Assembly (NCBI RefSeq): GCF_002284575.1
Contig: NZ_NPKJ01000057.1
Coordinates: 4,079-68,078, forward strand
DNA from: Mesorhizobium temperatum
Lineage (GTDB): Bacteria; Pseudomonadota; Alphaproteobacteria; Rhizobiales; Rhizobiaceae
Reading direction: 5' to 3'
Length of the DNA: 64,000 nt
Position numbers and translations under genes: made by a program. Shown piece after piece: positions 7,967 through 16,816 of the stretch (position 1 is the first letter of the stretch; each line of letters opens with the position of its first letter). The notes beneath the pieces are model-generated. The model saw nothing but the letters and a program-made list of their open reading frames with translations. It did no database searches and was not told the DNA's origin.

Positions 7967-9646
7967 TCAGGGCCTATCTACAATCGAACCGGTGAGCAGC
8001 GACGTCGTTTCAACAGAAGAGTCCGTTGAGGAAATGGGCGTGCCATCTTCGATGTAATAGTGCGCAAATTTCTTGTGGTTGCGCAGAGCCTGAGGTCGGT
8101 AGGGGAAGAGCCCGGCACACTGCGGCACGTCGGTGAACTCAAAGCGAGCATCGACAAAGGGGTGGACGACAGCTTCCGGATTGATTTCCCGGATCTTGAC
8201 TTTGTACCCCAGTTTGGCGGTCAACCCCGATGGCCAGGTGGGGGCCCGGCTTGCAATCGCATCTTTCATACCCGCCACCTCACAATGCTGGAGGCCATCC
8301 GCGGACGGAAAGAGATGCAGTGCCGTACCGCTTTCCATGGACCGTTCGAATCTCGCACCCTTGACAACGACCGGGCCGATAACAAGTCCATCCGGGATGG
8401 CGGTCGCTTCTTGGATCATCCAAAGAAGCGCAATGTCGGACAAACGCGACTCATTCTCGGGATAACTTCCGCCAATATCCGAGTGATTGCCGGCAAACCA
8501 CCACTGCTTGAGGACATCATGGCCGTCAATTGTTGTGGGCGCGGTTGCGGTTTGCCCCCACCCGGCCCTCGCGAAATCCTCACGCGTTTCATCAATGGCA
8601 TTTGCCGATCGAGCAAAGTTGACGAACCGGCTTAGAAGACGGTCAAAGTTGTCCCCCTTCCACTCAGCGACGTGGCTGCGGACATCACCCGGGTTCGGAA
8701 AGTCTCGGATGGTCTTGCGCACGGATCGACGCTGCTTTTGGTGGAGCACTACCAAGCCTGCAGCCGCTCCGGCCGCTACAATCGTCCCGAATACCCACCA
8801 GAATGAAAGCCAGAAACTGGCGAGCGCCGCAATGATCAGAGCGGGCACCAGCGCCAGTACCGCACTAAGGCCAAACACACTGGCATACAGGGCGGTTTGG
8901 ATTATGGCGCGCCGCAGTCCCTTTGCGCCCAGCGCCGCCACCGTATCGAATACGCCGATGAAATGAGGCGCCGCATTTGAGCGGTTCACTTCTCCGGTCT
9001 CGTGATGCGAGCTGTACTTTTCACGAAATCGGCGCGCAAGTTCAAGGCGCTCATCCTCATAGTCTTTGCGCGGATGCCCAGCGCCATGCTCAAGCACGGT
9101 GCGTACCGCTTCCTCAGCAATATCACGCGTCGCCTTTCGAAATCGAGGAAGAGGAGCATCCCCCATGCAGCTCGGTACGCCGCAAAGCATGAGAAGGTTG
9201 GCAACCGCTCTGACGGTGTATGCGCCTCTGCTAAAGCCAAAAAGGAAGATACGATCTCCCGGTCGATAGTGATTGATGATGAACTCGTAGCAATCCGCAA
9301 TGTTGGTGGTGATACCGGTGCCCGAAACGGACGCAAGCAGCTTCTGGACCCGCCGGACGACATCTGTCATCCCTGTTGCGGTCGTTTCCGTGCCCAGTCC
9401 TGGGTCATAGAAGGAAACTTGATGGGCTGGGTCGACCGGACTCTCCGGACCGACACGACAGGCCCGATAGAGCTTGTAAACATTGCTCATCCGCTGTTCT
9501 GCTCGAACACCACCGTCCTGGCCAGTCCCGTCTGAGAACACTGCGATATTCTTGCTCAAGCTGAAATGCCTCCCAGAATCAGTACCTAGCGTAAAACCAG
9601 CTTCCCAGTTATCCCAGATCGTCGCGAACAAACCCACTGGCTTCAT
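7967..9646 (-). CDS. DUF2235 alpha/beta-hydrolase with transmembrane insert
   Basis: Predicted lipase/esterase of the DUF2235 family, which includes type VI secretion phospholipase effectors (Tle class) as well as housekeeping proteins. Seen: 559 residues. IAVFSDGTGQDG (about 34-45) opens the domain; the nucleophile elbow is GFSRGAYTVRAV (about 137-148); an acid is likely in HFIGVFDTVAALG (about 228-240) and a His in WFAGNHSDIGGSY. Between about 250 and 302 lies a strongly hydrophobic stretch that can form two membrane helices, then HQKQRRSVRK. No VgrG, PAAR, adaptor or immunity gene is next to it. Upstream (minus strand) lies a multi-span membrane protein. Hydrolase family is firm; effector role is speculative. 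Confidence 0.82.
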   Translation of the reverse strand: MKPVGLFATIWDNWEAGFTLGTDSGRHFSLSKNIAVFSDGTGQDGGVRAEQRMSNVYKLYRACRVGPESPVDPAHQVSFYDPGLGTETTATGMTDVVRRVQKLLASVSGTGITTNIADCYEFIINHYRPGDRIFLFGFSRGAYTVRAVANLLMLCGVPSCMGDAPLPRFRKATRDIAEEAVRTVLEHGAGHPRKDYEDERLELARRFREKYSSHHETGEVNRSNAAPHFIGVFDTVAALGAKGLRRAIIQTALYASVFGLSAVLALVPALIIAALASFWLSFWWVFGTIVAAGAAAGLVVLHQKQRRSVRKTIRDFPNPGDVRSHVAEWKGDNFDRLLSRFVNFARSANAIDETREDFARAGWGQTATAPTTIDGHDVLKQWWFAGNHSDIGGSYPENESRLSDIALLWMIQEATAIPDGLVIGPVVVKGARFERSMESGTALHLFPSADGLQHCEVAGMKDAIASRAPTWPSGLTAKLGYKVKIREINPEAVVHPFVDARFEFTDVPQCAGLFPYRPQALRNHKKFAHYYIEDGTPISSTDSSVETTSLLTGSIVDRP

Positions 9647-9730
9647 TGAGCCCTTGGAGAACCTCGACCACCTGGTTCAGGTGAACACATGTAGCGAGAC
9701 CGACCCACTGTCAGATCGAAGTGCCGTGAG

Positions 9731-10603
9731 TCAGCTAATCTCTTGAATAGAGGTCGATGGCACTTGGGTCGACCTGGAGCCGGAACTCATATGCGCGGCC
9801 AACTTCTTGGGATCCGTGAACCGGCTGTGATTCCACAGCAAGGCCATGAAGCTTACGGTCATGCGCTCCCAGGCAAGCGCCGCTAGCGCGGTGAGCAGGA
9901 AACCGGCCGCCGTGGCGCCTACCGCCGTGGTTTGATCGTCCGAGAACACGATCGCAGCAGCGGCTGCCAGGAGATGCAACCCAAACCAGGCGGTCACGGC
10001 GCTAGCAAGCCATGATGCACGGCTTGGCACAGTAGCCGCGGGTGTCGAGGTGCGTGGCGCTTTCAGCCACCAGCGGGCGATCACGACCGCTGAGATGAGC
10101 GCCACGAGTTCGAACAGCGGAAACAACACGGCAGCCTCTGCGTTAGCCATTTGCTTACGGGTATCCGGCGGCCAGCCGCCGATGATTGCCGACACAGTGA
10201 GCACCGGCGTCAGAACGACCATATTGCGGGCGACGCGAATGCGAGTGCGCAGCGCCTCCATGGCGCGCACTGCCGCTTCGCTTCCGTTGACGAGTATCTG
10301 GATCCGAAGCCAGTCCTCCGGGAAGACGTCTTGAACCAAGCCGCTCCCGACGAGCGCGTTGCGCTCTGCCGTCACCTTCTCCGCGAATTTGAGCCTGACC
10401 AGACCGAGCCACCCTTCGAGGATGGTGTCGGTCGAGCGGTCGATGATGACGCCGAGCGCGAAGCCAAGCGCGATGGCGACGGCGAGCGCATCGGTCGAAA
10501 GCCCGAAACCGAGCAGCCCCATGCTGTAAGCCGGGAAGAAGAGCGCCGCCAGCGTGATCAGGCCGGCCAGGACCAGCTCGACTAAAAGCTCGCCGATGTT
10601 CAT
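9731..10603 (-). CDS. Multi-spanning membrane protein, unknown function
   Basis: Not recognised. Seen: 290 residues with hydrophobic segments near 8-28 (ELVLAGLITLAALFFPAY), 38-56, about 130-150, 168-185, 205-225 and 232-250, so about five or six membrane helices, with a cytoplasmic-type charged region at 60-120 (LGLVRLKFAEKVTAERNALV). The C-terminus is Ser/Thr rich. It lies upstream of the DUF2235 gene and downstream of the NUDIX gene in the same orientation, with gaps of 84 and 69 bases, so a transcript could cover all three. Confidence 0.7.
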   Translation of the reverse strand: MNIGELLVELVLAGLITLAALFFPAYSMGLLGFGLSTDALAVAIALGFALGVIIDRSTDTILEGWLGLVRLKFAEKVTAERNALVGSGLVQDVFPEDWLRIQILVNGSEAAVRAMEALRTRIRVARNMVVLTPVLTVSAIIGGWPPDTRKQMANAEAAVLFPLFELVALISAVVIARWWLKAPRTSTPAATVPSRASWLASAVTAWFGLHLLAAAAAIVFSDDQTTAVGATAAGFLLTALAALAWERMTVSFMALLWNHSRFTDPKKLAAHMSSGSRSTQVPSTSIQEIS

Positions 10604-10672
10604 GCGAGCCCTTCTCCAGCGGAACCTTCGCCGCGGTACCTCACACCAATGCGCCGCGGCGTGACGTTCATG

Positions 10673-11110
10673 CTAGCGCGCCTTCTCCAGTAGGCCGGCT
10701 GCCCGGGCAATCAGCTCGCGCGATTCCGCAAAGGTGATGCGGCTGAGCGCTTCCTCTAGCCCGAACCAGCCAAAGCGGCGCCCTTCGCGGTCTTCTCCAT
10801 CTCCCGCCGCCAACATCAGGAAGAAGGCAATGCGCTGGGGCTGGCCGTAGACGACCAGCTCGAGATCGCCCAGCGGCCGGACGACGCGCGTGCGCACGCC
10901 GGCCTCTTCCTCAACCTCGCGCACCGCCGCCTGATCGGGCTGCTCGCCCTCCTCGATGTGACCCTTAGGCAGCACCCACTCGCCCGGCTGACGGCGCGCA
11001 GTGACCAGCAGGAACTCGACCGAGCCGTCGCGGGAGCGGTAGACTACGCCGCCGGCATGTGTAAGGGTTTCTGAAGGAGAACGGTCGGTCACTAAGGCGG
11101 CCTCGAGCAT
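10673..11110 (-). CDS. NUDIX hydrolase
   Basis: Predicted Mg-dependent hydrolase of nucleoside diphosphate-linked compounds, cytosolic. Seen: 145 residues; the Nudix box runs from GHIEEGEQ to REVEEEAGV and fits GX5EX7REUXEEXGU fully. It is preceded by VLPKG and followed by a typical beta-strand LELVVYGQPQRIAFFLML. The length is normal for small NUDIX proteins; substrate cannot be read from sequence. First gene of a possible three-gene minus-strand group with the membrane protein and DUF2235 hydrolase. Confidence 0.88.
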   Translation of the reverse strand: MLEAALVTDRSPSETLTHAGGVVYRSRDGSVEFLLVTARRQPGEWVLPKGHIEEGEQPDQAAVREVEEEAGVRTRVVRPLGDLELVVYGQPQRIAFFLMLAAGDGEDREGRRFGWFGLEEALSRITFAESRELIARAAGLLEKAR

Positions 11111-11815
11111 TTCAGTCCGATCTTATCCGAGCTTTAGAAAGCGGCAAGGGGATGCGGGGAGTATCGTCATTTGGGCTCGCACCTCAGGATGGAGATCTGT
11201 GCCGGGCTTGCGGGAGTAGTCCAAAAGGCTAGTGGGTCGAACGCGACGGTGCGACAGAGCCGGCCGAAGCACAAATCCGTCCTTCGACCGAGACGTCTTC
11301 GGCCATTGCGCTCACCAACCTGCGTATCTCCACAGCCGAACGCACTGAAGGAGGTGACCGATATGGCCCCTGAACAAAGGAGCATGGATTCCCCCAGCCT
11401 CAACAATAACAGTGTTGGGGCGAGAGACGAAGTGTGAAGATCGGCGATATTTGTGTGTATAAGACTATTGCTAACAGGTCAGATTTTGACGTTTGTTTAT
11501 GCTGGCGTTTTGGCATCGATCGATGCACATTGTCGTATTAAATAGGTCTGCCGAGAGTTTGCGCGGCACAGCGGCGCTTCAGGACTGTCACAAAACAGAA
11601 ATAATGTCGCGGCTAGTTTGATTACGGGGGGAGGTTTGCGGATGCGGGTCTTTCTGATTGCAAAATACCGCAAGTCGAGGCTCGGCATGCTCGACCGTCA
11701 GCTCGGCAGGGCGGGATAACATTGGCTGCGCTTCTCAATGAGGCATTTCAGGTTCGCGGGTGCCCATAGACAAGAACCTAAAACGGAAAAGGCAGGGTCA
11801 TTTCGGGAGGGGAAT
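11111..11815. other. Long intergenic region between divergent genes
   Basis: It separates the minus-strand NUDIX gene from the plus-strand phospholipase D-like gene and must contain both promoters. It holds one 24-codon frame with a very strong Shine-Dalgarno sequence (11363-11437) and a short inverted repeat CCTCAACA/TGTTGGGG around 11398-11420. No other gene was seen. Confidence 0.5.
11363..11437 (+). CDS. Possible 24-residue small protein
   Basis: Seen: ATG at 11363 preceded by AAGGAGGTGACCGAT, a near-perfect ribosome binding site at good spacing. The peptide begins MAPEQRSMDSPSLNNN and ends at a TGA at 11435-11437. An inverted repeat lies inside the frame. The peptide is polar, with no membrane segment. 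The strong ribosome binding site is the only real evidence; it may be a leader peptide or chance. Confidence 0.3.
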   Translation: MAPEQRSMDSPSLNNNSVGARDEV

Positions 11816-13528
11816 ATGGCAGGTGAATTCCAGGTCAGTGGCAAGAACAGTGCCGCACTCTTTTCGCTCAAATTGCACAGGGGCGACGGGATGGCCCTAA
11901 TCGCGATGAACTGGAAAGAGGGTAAGCCCCCAAAGGAATTTGTGGGCTTTGCTATTGAGTATAAGGAACCGGGGGGTGACCGGTTCTACGCGCTCAAAAA
12001 TCGCATCGCGTTTCCAGGCCTTGGCGGAAAGGTCGACCCAAACCGCATGTCCACTCTAAGGTCACCTATTCAGAAGTTCCGCTGGGTTCATTTCCCACGC
12101 GATGCCGAACTCAAGGGCGAATTTGTTTATCGCGTCTCGCCTGTCTTTATGAACAAGCAGGATGAATTGAGTTATGGGGAGCAGCAACACGCGGCAATTG
12201 AGTTGCGACGAGAAACCTATCCAGGGCAGTTGAATATCACCTACACGCGGGGCTTCGTGTCCTCCCAAGCGTTTGTCGATCGCTATGAATCTGCTGGAAA
12301 AATCTCCACGCTGCTTCCTAAATCAGCCGCGAAGGGGCTGAGTTTTGTTCCTACCCACCCGAAGGCGATCGCTGCCTTAGCATGGATGGGATTTGAGGCG
12401 CGTCACGCGATTCTCGAGGCGCTCGATCAGGCGATTGCCGCAGGAGCAGAGGTTCGGGTCGTGGCGTACGATCTGAGCGAACCAGACGTGGTCTCGCGGC
12501 TTGAAAAGCTTGGCAACAAACTCATGATCATTATTGACGACAGCCCCGAACATAAAAAGTCTGGGTCAGGCGAAAACCAGGCAGCAGAGCGACTCGCGCA
12601 AACGGCTGGTGCTAACAATGTCAAGCGGCAGCACATGGGCAGCCTGCAGCACAACAAGACGATCGTCATCAATGGTCCCAACCTTCAGAAGGTCGTCTGC
12701 GGCTCGACAAATTTCACGTGGCGGGGCTTCTTCGTCCAGTCCAACAACGCGCTGGTGGTCGATGGAGCCACCGCGGTCCAGTCCTATCTCCTTGCCTTCG
12801 ACGGCTATTGGGCATCCGATGATCGCGAAGTTTTCGGCGGTTTGGCATCTGCGGAATGGGCGGACCTCGGTTTGGCTGGAATTGATGCAAAGGTAACATT
12901 CTCTCCGCACTCCAGTGACAATGCGCTACTCGACAACGTCGCCGCCGACATAGGCGAGACCAAGTCATCTCTATTCTTCTCCCTTGCCTTCTTGCACCAG
13001 ACGCCCGGGTCGGTAACCGAGGCGATCAAGAGGGTTGTCAAGGACAAGGAAATCTTCGTCTACGGCATTTCCGACAAGGAAGTTGGAGGCATCGACGTAC
13101 AATTGCCCGACGGTAAGGTCGCGCCTGTTTTTCCGGCTGAACTGGCGGAGAATCTACCGGAGCCCTTCAAGAAAGAGCCCACCGCCGGCAACGTGGGGAC
13201 TCGGATGCATCATAAGTTCATCGTGATCGATTTCGACAAGCCCACTGCTCGTGTCTACACCGGCTCATACAACTTCTCTGACCCCGCTGATCGCAAGAAC
13301 GGAGAAAACCTGGTCCTCTTCAAAGACCGTCGGGTTGCTGTATCCTACATGATAGAGGCGATCCGCATCTTCGATCACTATCATTTCAGAATCGCGCAAA
13401 AGAAGGCGGCGACGGCTAAGACAAAACTTCAACTTGCCAAACCGCCGCGGACCAAGGGCGAGAAGCCATGGTGGGCGGAAGACTATGAGGTGACGCGGAA
13501 GATCAAAGATCGGCTGCTGTTCGCATAG
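11816..13528 (+). CDS. Phospholipase D-like protein with two PLDc modules
   Basis: Predicted member of the PLD/endonuclease superfamily (phosphodiester hydrolysis through a His-Lys motif). Seen: 570 residues from the ATG at 11816, which has GGGAGGGGAAT upstream. An N-terminal beta-rich domain of about 150 residues (DGMALIAMNWKEGKPPKEFV) of unknown role precedes two HKD modules: HNKTIVING with CGSTNFTWRGF, and HHKFIVIDF with YTGSYNFSDPADRKNGEN. Both contain the HxK and the later Asn/Ser-rich block. No signal peptide is visible. It is alone on its strand. Known: this superfamily includes lipases, nucleases and defence nucleases; which applies here cannot be told. Confidence 0.82.
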   Translation: MAGEFQVSGKNSAALFSLKLHRGDGMALIAMNWKEGKPPKEFVGFAIEYKEPGGDRFYALKNRIAFPGLGGKVDPNRMSTLRSPIQKFRWVHFPRDAELKGEFVYRVSPVFMNKQDELSYGEQQHAAIELRRETYPGQLNITYTRGFVSSQAFVDRYESAGKISTLLPKSAAKGLSFVPTHPKAIAALAWMGFEARHAILEALDQAIAAGAEVRVVAYDLSEPDVVSRLEKLGNKLMIIIDDSPEHKKSGSGENQAAERLAQTAGANNVKRQHMGSLQHNKTIVINGPNLQKVVCGSTNFTWRGFFVQSNNALVVDGATAVQSYLLAFDGYWASDDREVFGGLASAEWADLGLAGIDAKVTFSPHSSDNALLDNVAADIGETKSSLFFSLAFLHQTPGSVTEAIKRVVKDKEIFVYGISDKEVGGIDVQLPDGKVAPVFPAELAENLPEPFKKEPTAGNVGTRMHHKFIVIDFDKPTARVYTGSYNFSDPADRKNGENLVLFKDRRVAVSYMIEAIRIFDHYHFRIAQKKAATAKTKLQLAKPPRTKGEKPWWAEDYEVTRKIKDRLLFA

Positions 13529-13715
13529 AGTGGCCGGTATGCTCCGACGAATGGCCTGCTGCGATCTCGGATTGAGGAGAAGGTCCAGCTGGTTCCGATA
13601 ACGAAATGTGCGAGGCTAAGACCTTTTGAAGCGATGAGTTTCAGAGCAGCATGTGAGTCATGAAACTGACTAATCCGCGCCCGTACGTGGGACGCATTCA
13701 ACTGATGGGGCACCA

Positions 13716-13913
13716 ATGGCATCGTTCGCGGTGGTTATAACAACGCAGATATACAAGCTTCAAAACGGGGGCAGGGTCGAGCTGTCGAGTTTTAACACGA
13801 CGACTATGGGAGGATTTTCGTCCGCGGCCCACGCGGGCCAAGCTGCGCAGTCACTCGAATTTCACAATCCAGCGTGTGACCGCGATGCTTGGGTTGTTCA
13901 ATTGACCGACTGA
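13716..13913 (+). CDS. Small hypothetical protein
   Basis: Not recognised. Seen: 65 residues beginning MASFAVVITTQIYKLQNGG and ending DAWVVQLTD; alternating beta-type pattern, no membrane helix, one Cys. Ribosome binding site is weak (GATGGGG). It follows the PLD-like gene by 187 bases on the same strand. Supported only by plausible composition. Confidence 0.4.
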   Translation: MASFAVVITTQIYKLQNGGRVELSSFNTTTMGGFSSAAHAGQAAQSLEFHNPACDRDAWVVQLTD

Positions 13914-14059
13914 GGGTCCGCGGCCCAGCTCCGGAGCGCTTCGACCCAAAACCTACGATCAGGAGTGGCGTACCCGGTGCTGCGAGCCGGCTGGCCCCGC
14001 GTCTTTTGACATACGCTCATCATACAGGCCGCGTACCTTCTCTCTGAAGGAAGAAAGTC

Positions 14060-14302
14060 ATGGATCACTCCGAGCTGACTTTGACCAATGTATTGCGCGA
14101 TCCCCTCATCAGGCAGGTACTGCGGGCGGATCGGATTTCCCTACCGCAATTCGCGGTACTCCTCCAGGAGGCAGCCCGCAAACATCAGAAGTCTACAGTT
14201 GGCGCATGCCTCGATGCGACGAGGGTCAACGCGCAGGACCTGATTGCGCCCGTGACCGCACAGCCGGCTATGGAACTCGCCCCAGTTTCTCATAGCGTTT
14301 GA
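14060..14302 (+). CDS. Small hypothetical protein
   Basis: Not recognised. Seen: 80 residues (MDHSELTLTNVLRDPLIRQV, later ISLPQFAVLLQEAARKH), alpha-helical, preceded by GAAGGAAGAAAGTC, a strong ribosome binding site. The last codons overlap the 3' end of the opposite-strand deformylase-like gene. Likely a real small cytosolic protein; function unknown. Confidence 0.55.
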   Translation: MDHSELTLTNVLRDPLIRQVLRADRISLPQFAVLLQEAARKHQKSTVGACLDATRVNAQDLIAPVTAQPAMELAPVSHSV

Positions 14303-14766
14303 TCAGTCGTTCCCGCTTCAGGCGCGAGAGCTTTTGAATCCAAAAGATTCCATCGAGTTGATCAATCTCATGCTGGTGGCAGACCGCCAGCAGACCGTTG
14401 GCGTCCTCGATCTGCTCGGTGCCTTCGAGATCCTGATAGCTTACGCGGACGCGGGCATGTCGTTCGAGATCCTCGGTGACGCCCGGCATCGAGACGCTGC
14501 CTTCCGTGTGCCTGATCATTCCGGGAGGCCCAAACGATTGCGGGATTAACGTAGGTCCGGAGCCCTCCTATGGGCGAAAGTTCGATCACGACCAGTCGCT
14601 TCAAGATGCCGATATGTGGGGCGGTGATCCCGAAGCCCGGCGCAGCGCGCATCGTATCCGCCAGATCGGCAGCGAGGCAGCGTAGCTCCTCATCAAAGAC
14701 CGATACCGGCTCGGCGACTGCGCGAAGACGAGGGTCGGGAAATCTCACGATCGACCGAACCGTCAC
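14268..14766 (-). pseudogene. Peptide deformylase-like protein with altered metal ligands, frameshifted
   Basis: Known: peptide deformylase removes the N-formyl group and binds its metal through Cys of EGCLS and both His of HExxH. Seen on the minus strand: MTVRSIVRFPDPRLRAVAEP and GFGITAPHIG (canonical GxGLAAxQ), a frame change near 14523, then EGSVSMPGV and CHQHEIDQLDG. The metal Cys is Ser and the second His of HExxH is Gln, so two of three ligands are missing. Either a catalytically dead paralogue or a decaying gene. Total length (about 165) is normal. The frameshift is one missing base and could be a sequencing error. Confidence 0.75.
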
Positions 14767-14836
14767 ATGTCACTCCTTCGCTCAGCGATCATCGCCGCGC
14801 AGATGAGATACCCGCGACCAGCGACCGTCTCGGAAT

Positions 14837-15008
14837 TCAGGTGATCTTCAGCCCAATCTTGCGGCGCTTGGCCGGCGCCGACGGAGCCACTGGCTCAGGC
14901 GCTGCCGCCTTTCTTCCCAGGCCACTCGCCTTCGCCAGCTGAGAACGCGCTGCCGCATAGTTCGGCGCAACCATCGGATAGTCGGGAGGCAGACCCCATT
15001 TTGCGCGG
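14837..15008 (-). pseudogene. MucR/Ros regulator, C-terminal fragment
   Basis: Seen: the minus strand repeats, with few changes, the last 57 codons of the intact MucR-type gene at 53252-53728 (PDYPMVAPNYAA, SQLAKASGLGRKAA, KRRKIGLKIT). The match stops at about 15008, where an IS21-type end begins. The zinc-finger region is lost. Confidence 0.8.
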
Positions 15009-15014
15009 CAGTTG

Positions 15015-15115
15015 CGTGTTTCAGAAATTCGCGGACACCCATTCCGCTAATTCGCGGACAGCGATTTCAGTAATTACGGGACAGTGATTCCGCTAATTCC
15101 CGGACAGTTTTCGGG
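15015..15115 (+). repeat. IS21-type terminal repeats
   Basis: Seen: several imperfect copies of a unit reading ATTCCGCTAATTCGCGGACA (ATTTCAGTAATTACGGGACA, ATTCCGCTAATTCCCGGACA and a partial AATTCGCGGACA). Known: IS21 elements carry multiple terminal repeats that bind the transposase. They directly precede the IstA frame and mark the left end of the element, inserted into the MucR fragment. Confidence 0.75.
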
Positions 15116-15188
15116 GCGGATATAACGGTCGGTTCTCGGGAGCGCCGTTCTGGCATTTTGCCCTCTCATCATCGGGTTGAGAGGGGCC

Positions 15189-15900
15189 ATGCCAAGACGG
15201 AAGCAAGCGAGACGAACGACAGTGAAAGACATACGATCAATCCTGCGGCTGACGCATGAGCAGGGCCTCTCGGTGCGTGCGGTGTCGGAACGGCTGAAGA
15301 TCAGCAAGACTTCGGTTTCGACCTATCTGTTGCGGGCACGTGAGGCTGGCGTCTCGGACTGGCCGCTGCCGCCGGATTGTGACGATGACCCATCGCTTGA
15401 GCGGCTTCTGTTTCGCCGGGTTGGCCGGCCACCGCAGGATCTGGACGAGCCCGATTGGGCGATGATCTCGCGCGAGCTGAAGCGCAAGGGCGTGACGCTG
15501 ACGCTGTTGTGGCAGGAATACCGCGCGGCGCACCCCGATGGTTATGGCTACACCTGGTTTTGTGACCGGTTCGGCGCTTTCCAGCGCCGGTCCAGCGCAA
15601 CGTTCCGCAACCGCCACGAGGCGGGCGCGGTGATGCAGACCGACTATGCGGGCCACACCGTGCCCGTCGTCGATCCCGATACTGGCGTCATCTGCCCAGG
15701 CTCAGATCTTCGTTGCGGTGCTGGGCGCGTCGTCCTTCACCTTCGCCCATGCCAGCTTCAGCCAGAAACTGCCGGACTGGATCGAGGGTCAGTGCCGGGC
15801 ACTCACCTTCTTCGGCGGGGTAACTAAGGCGATCGTCTGCGACAATCTGAAGGCCGGCGTCGCCAAGGCGCTGTGGTTCGAGCCGACGCTCGTCCACATA
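15189..15900 (+). pseudogene. istA: IS21-family transposase IstA, frameshifted and truncated
   Basis: Seen: MPRRKQARRTTVKDIRSILR, an N-terminal helix-turn-helix (GLSVRAVSERLKISKTSVST), the long spacer, then MQTDYAGHTVPVVDPDTG with the first catalytic Asp. An indel near 15695 shifts the frame; QIFVAVLGASSFTFAHASF and VTKAIVCDNLKAGV (second Asp) follow. Sequence stops resembling IstA at about 15895, before the catalytic Glu, and no istB follows. The element is dead. Confidence 0.88.
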
Positions 15901-16200
15901 TCAATGTTTGTGACCGTTACCACGTTCCCATCCTGCTTGAGGGAAGCTTCCTGGCCAATGGGCGCCTCTACGCCACCGCAGTGTATACCGGATCTTGAAC
16001 AAATCAAGAACGCAGCCATCCGACAAGCAGCCACCCTTCCCGGGTCCAGGTCAGTTGGTTGCCTCTCGATTATGTTTGTTTCCCCTCGATTAGCTGCGTG
16101 GTACGTGTCGAATTGGCGTTCGCGGTCGCAGTCGCGTCCTCTACTGTGCGCGGTTTTCTGATGCGCGGCGATGGGGTCGCGTGAACAGGCTTAACGGCAG
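15901..16200. other. No gene recognised
   Basis: Between the broken IS21 and the next remnant there is no frame with convincing protein character on either strand. Confidence 0.4.
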
Positions 16201-16660
16201 CTATCTTCGTCGGACTAATCCATACCGGACCGCGCGCTCTCGGCCCCTAGTCAGTGGTAACCGGCGTGGTGTGGCCAGTTGCAAGTCCCCGCGGTCGCCG
16301 CGCAGCGAGGCGAACATGTCCCGAACGCTATCCTCGGATGCGCGGGATTCGCGGTAGCGATCCTTATACTCATCCATCATCTGGTCGGCCCGCTGCTCTT
16401 CGTAGTCATTGTACTCGGAGTAGGACTCGTGCAGCCGCTCCATCTCCCAGCTGACGTCAACGCCAAGGCTTGATGCGAAAAGCTCGAAGTCCTCCTCTAG
16501 GCCCTTGAACTAGTCATCCTTGCGGCAGTCGCCGATCTCAGATGCGATGGATGCCCTTGAAGCTTCGAATGCGGCTCGCAAGGAGGTTAGGGCTGCCGCG
16601 TTCTGGGTCCCTCAAGGTCGAGTACGCTCACGATCTCTCGAAGCTCATCCGACCGGCAGC
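16201..16660 (-). pseudogene. Remnant of an unknown helical protein
   Basis: Not recognised. Seen on the minus strand: an acidic helical segment (MERLHESYSEYNDYEEQRAD, RYRESRASEDSVRDMFASL) preceded in the same frame by GLEEDFELFASSLGVDVSW and an in-frame TAG. The parts read as one degraded protein with at least one stop. No start is evident. Confidence 0.4.
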
Positions 16661-16816
16661 CAAGCTGCGCCTGAGCGCCTGCAAACTGCTCTTCGTATCC
16701 AAACCTCGAGTCGCGACAGAACCCAGTGGATGTCGGCGGGTTTTCCCCAGAATGGCGAATAGGGTTCCTCCGCAGGCGACGGCGACTTCCCGCGTTTGTC
16801 AACGCATTTCTCATTG

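Noticed and set aside
11171..11437. 88-codon plus-strand frame in the NUDIX-PLD intergenic region
   Set aside because: The first 64 codons have no ribosome binding site and odd composition; only the last 24 codons have a supported start.
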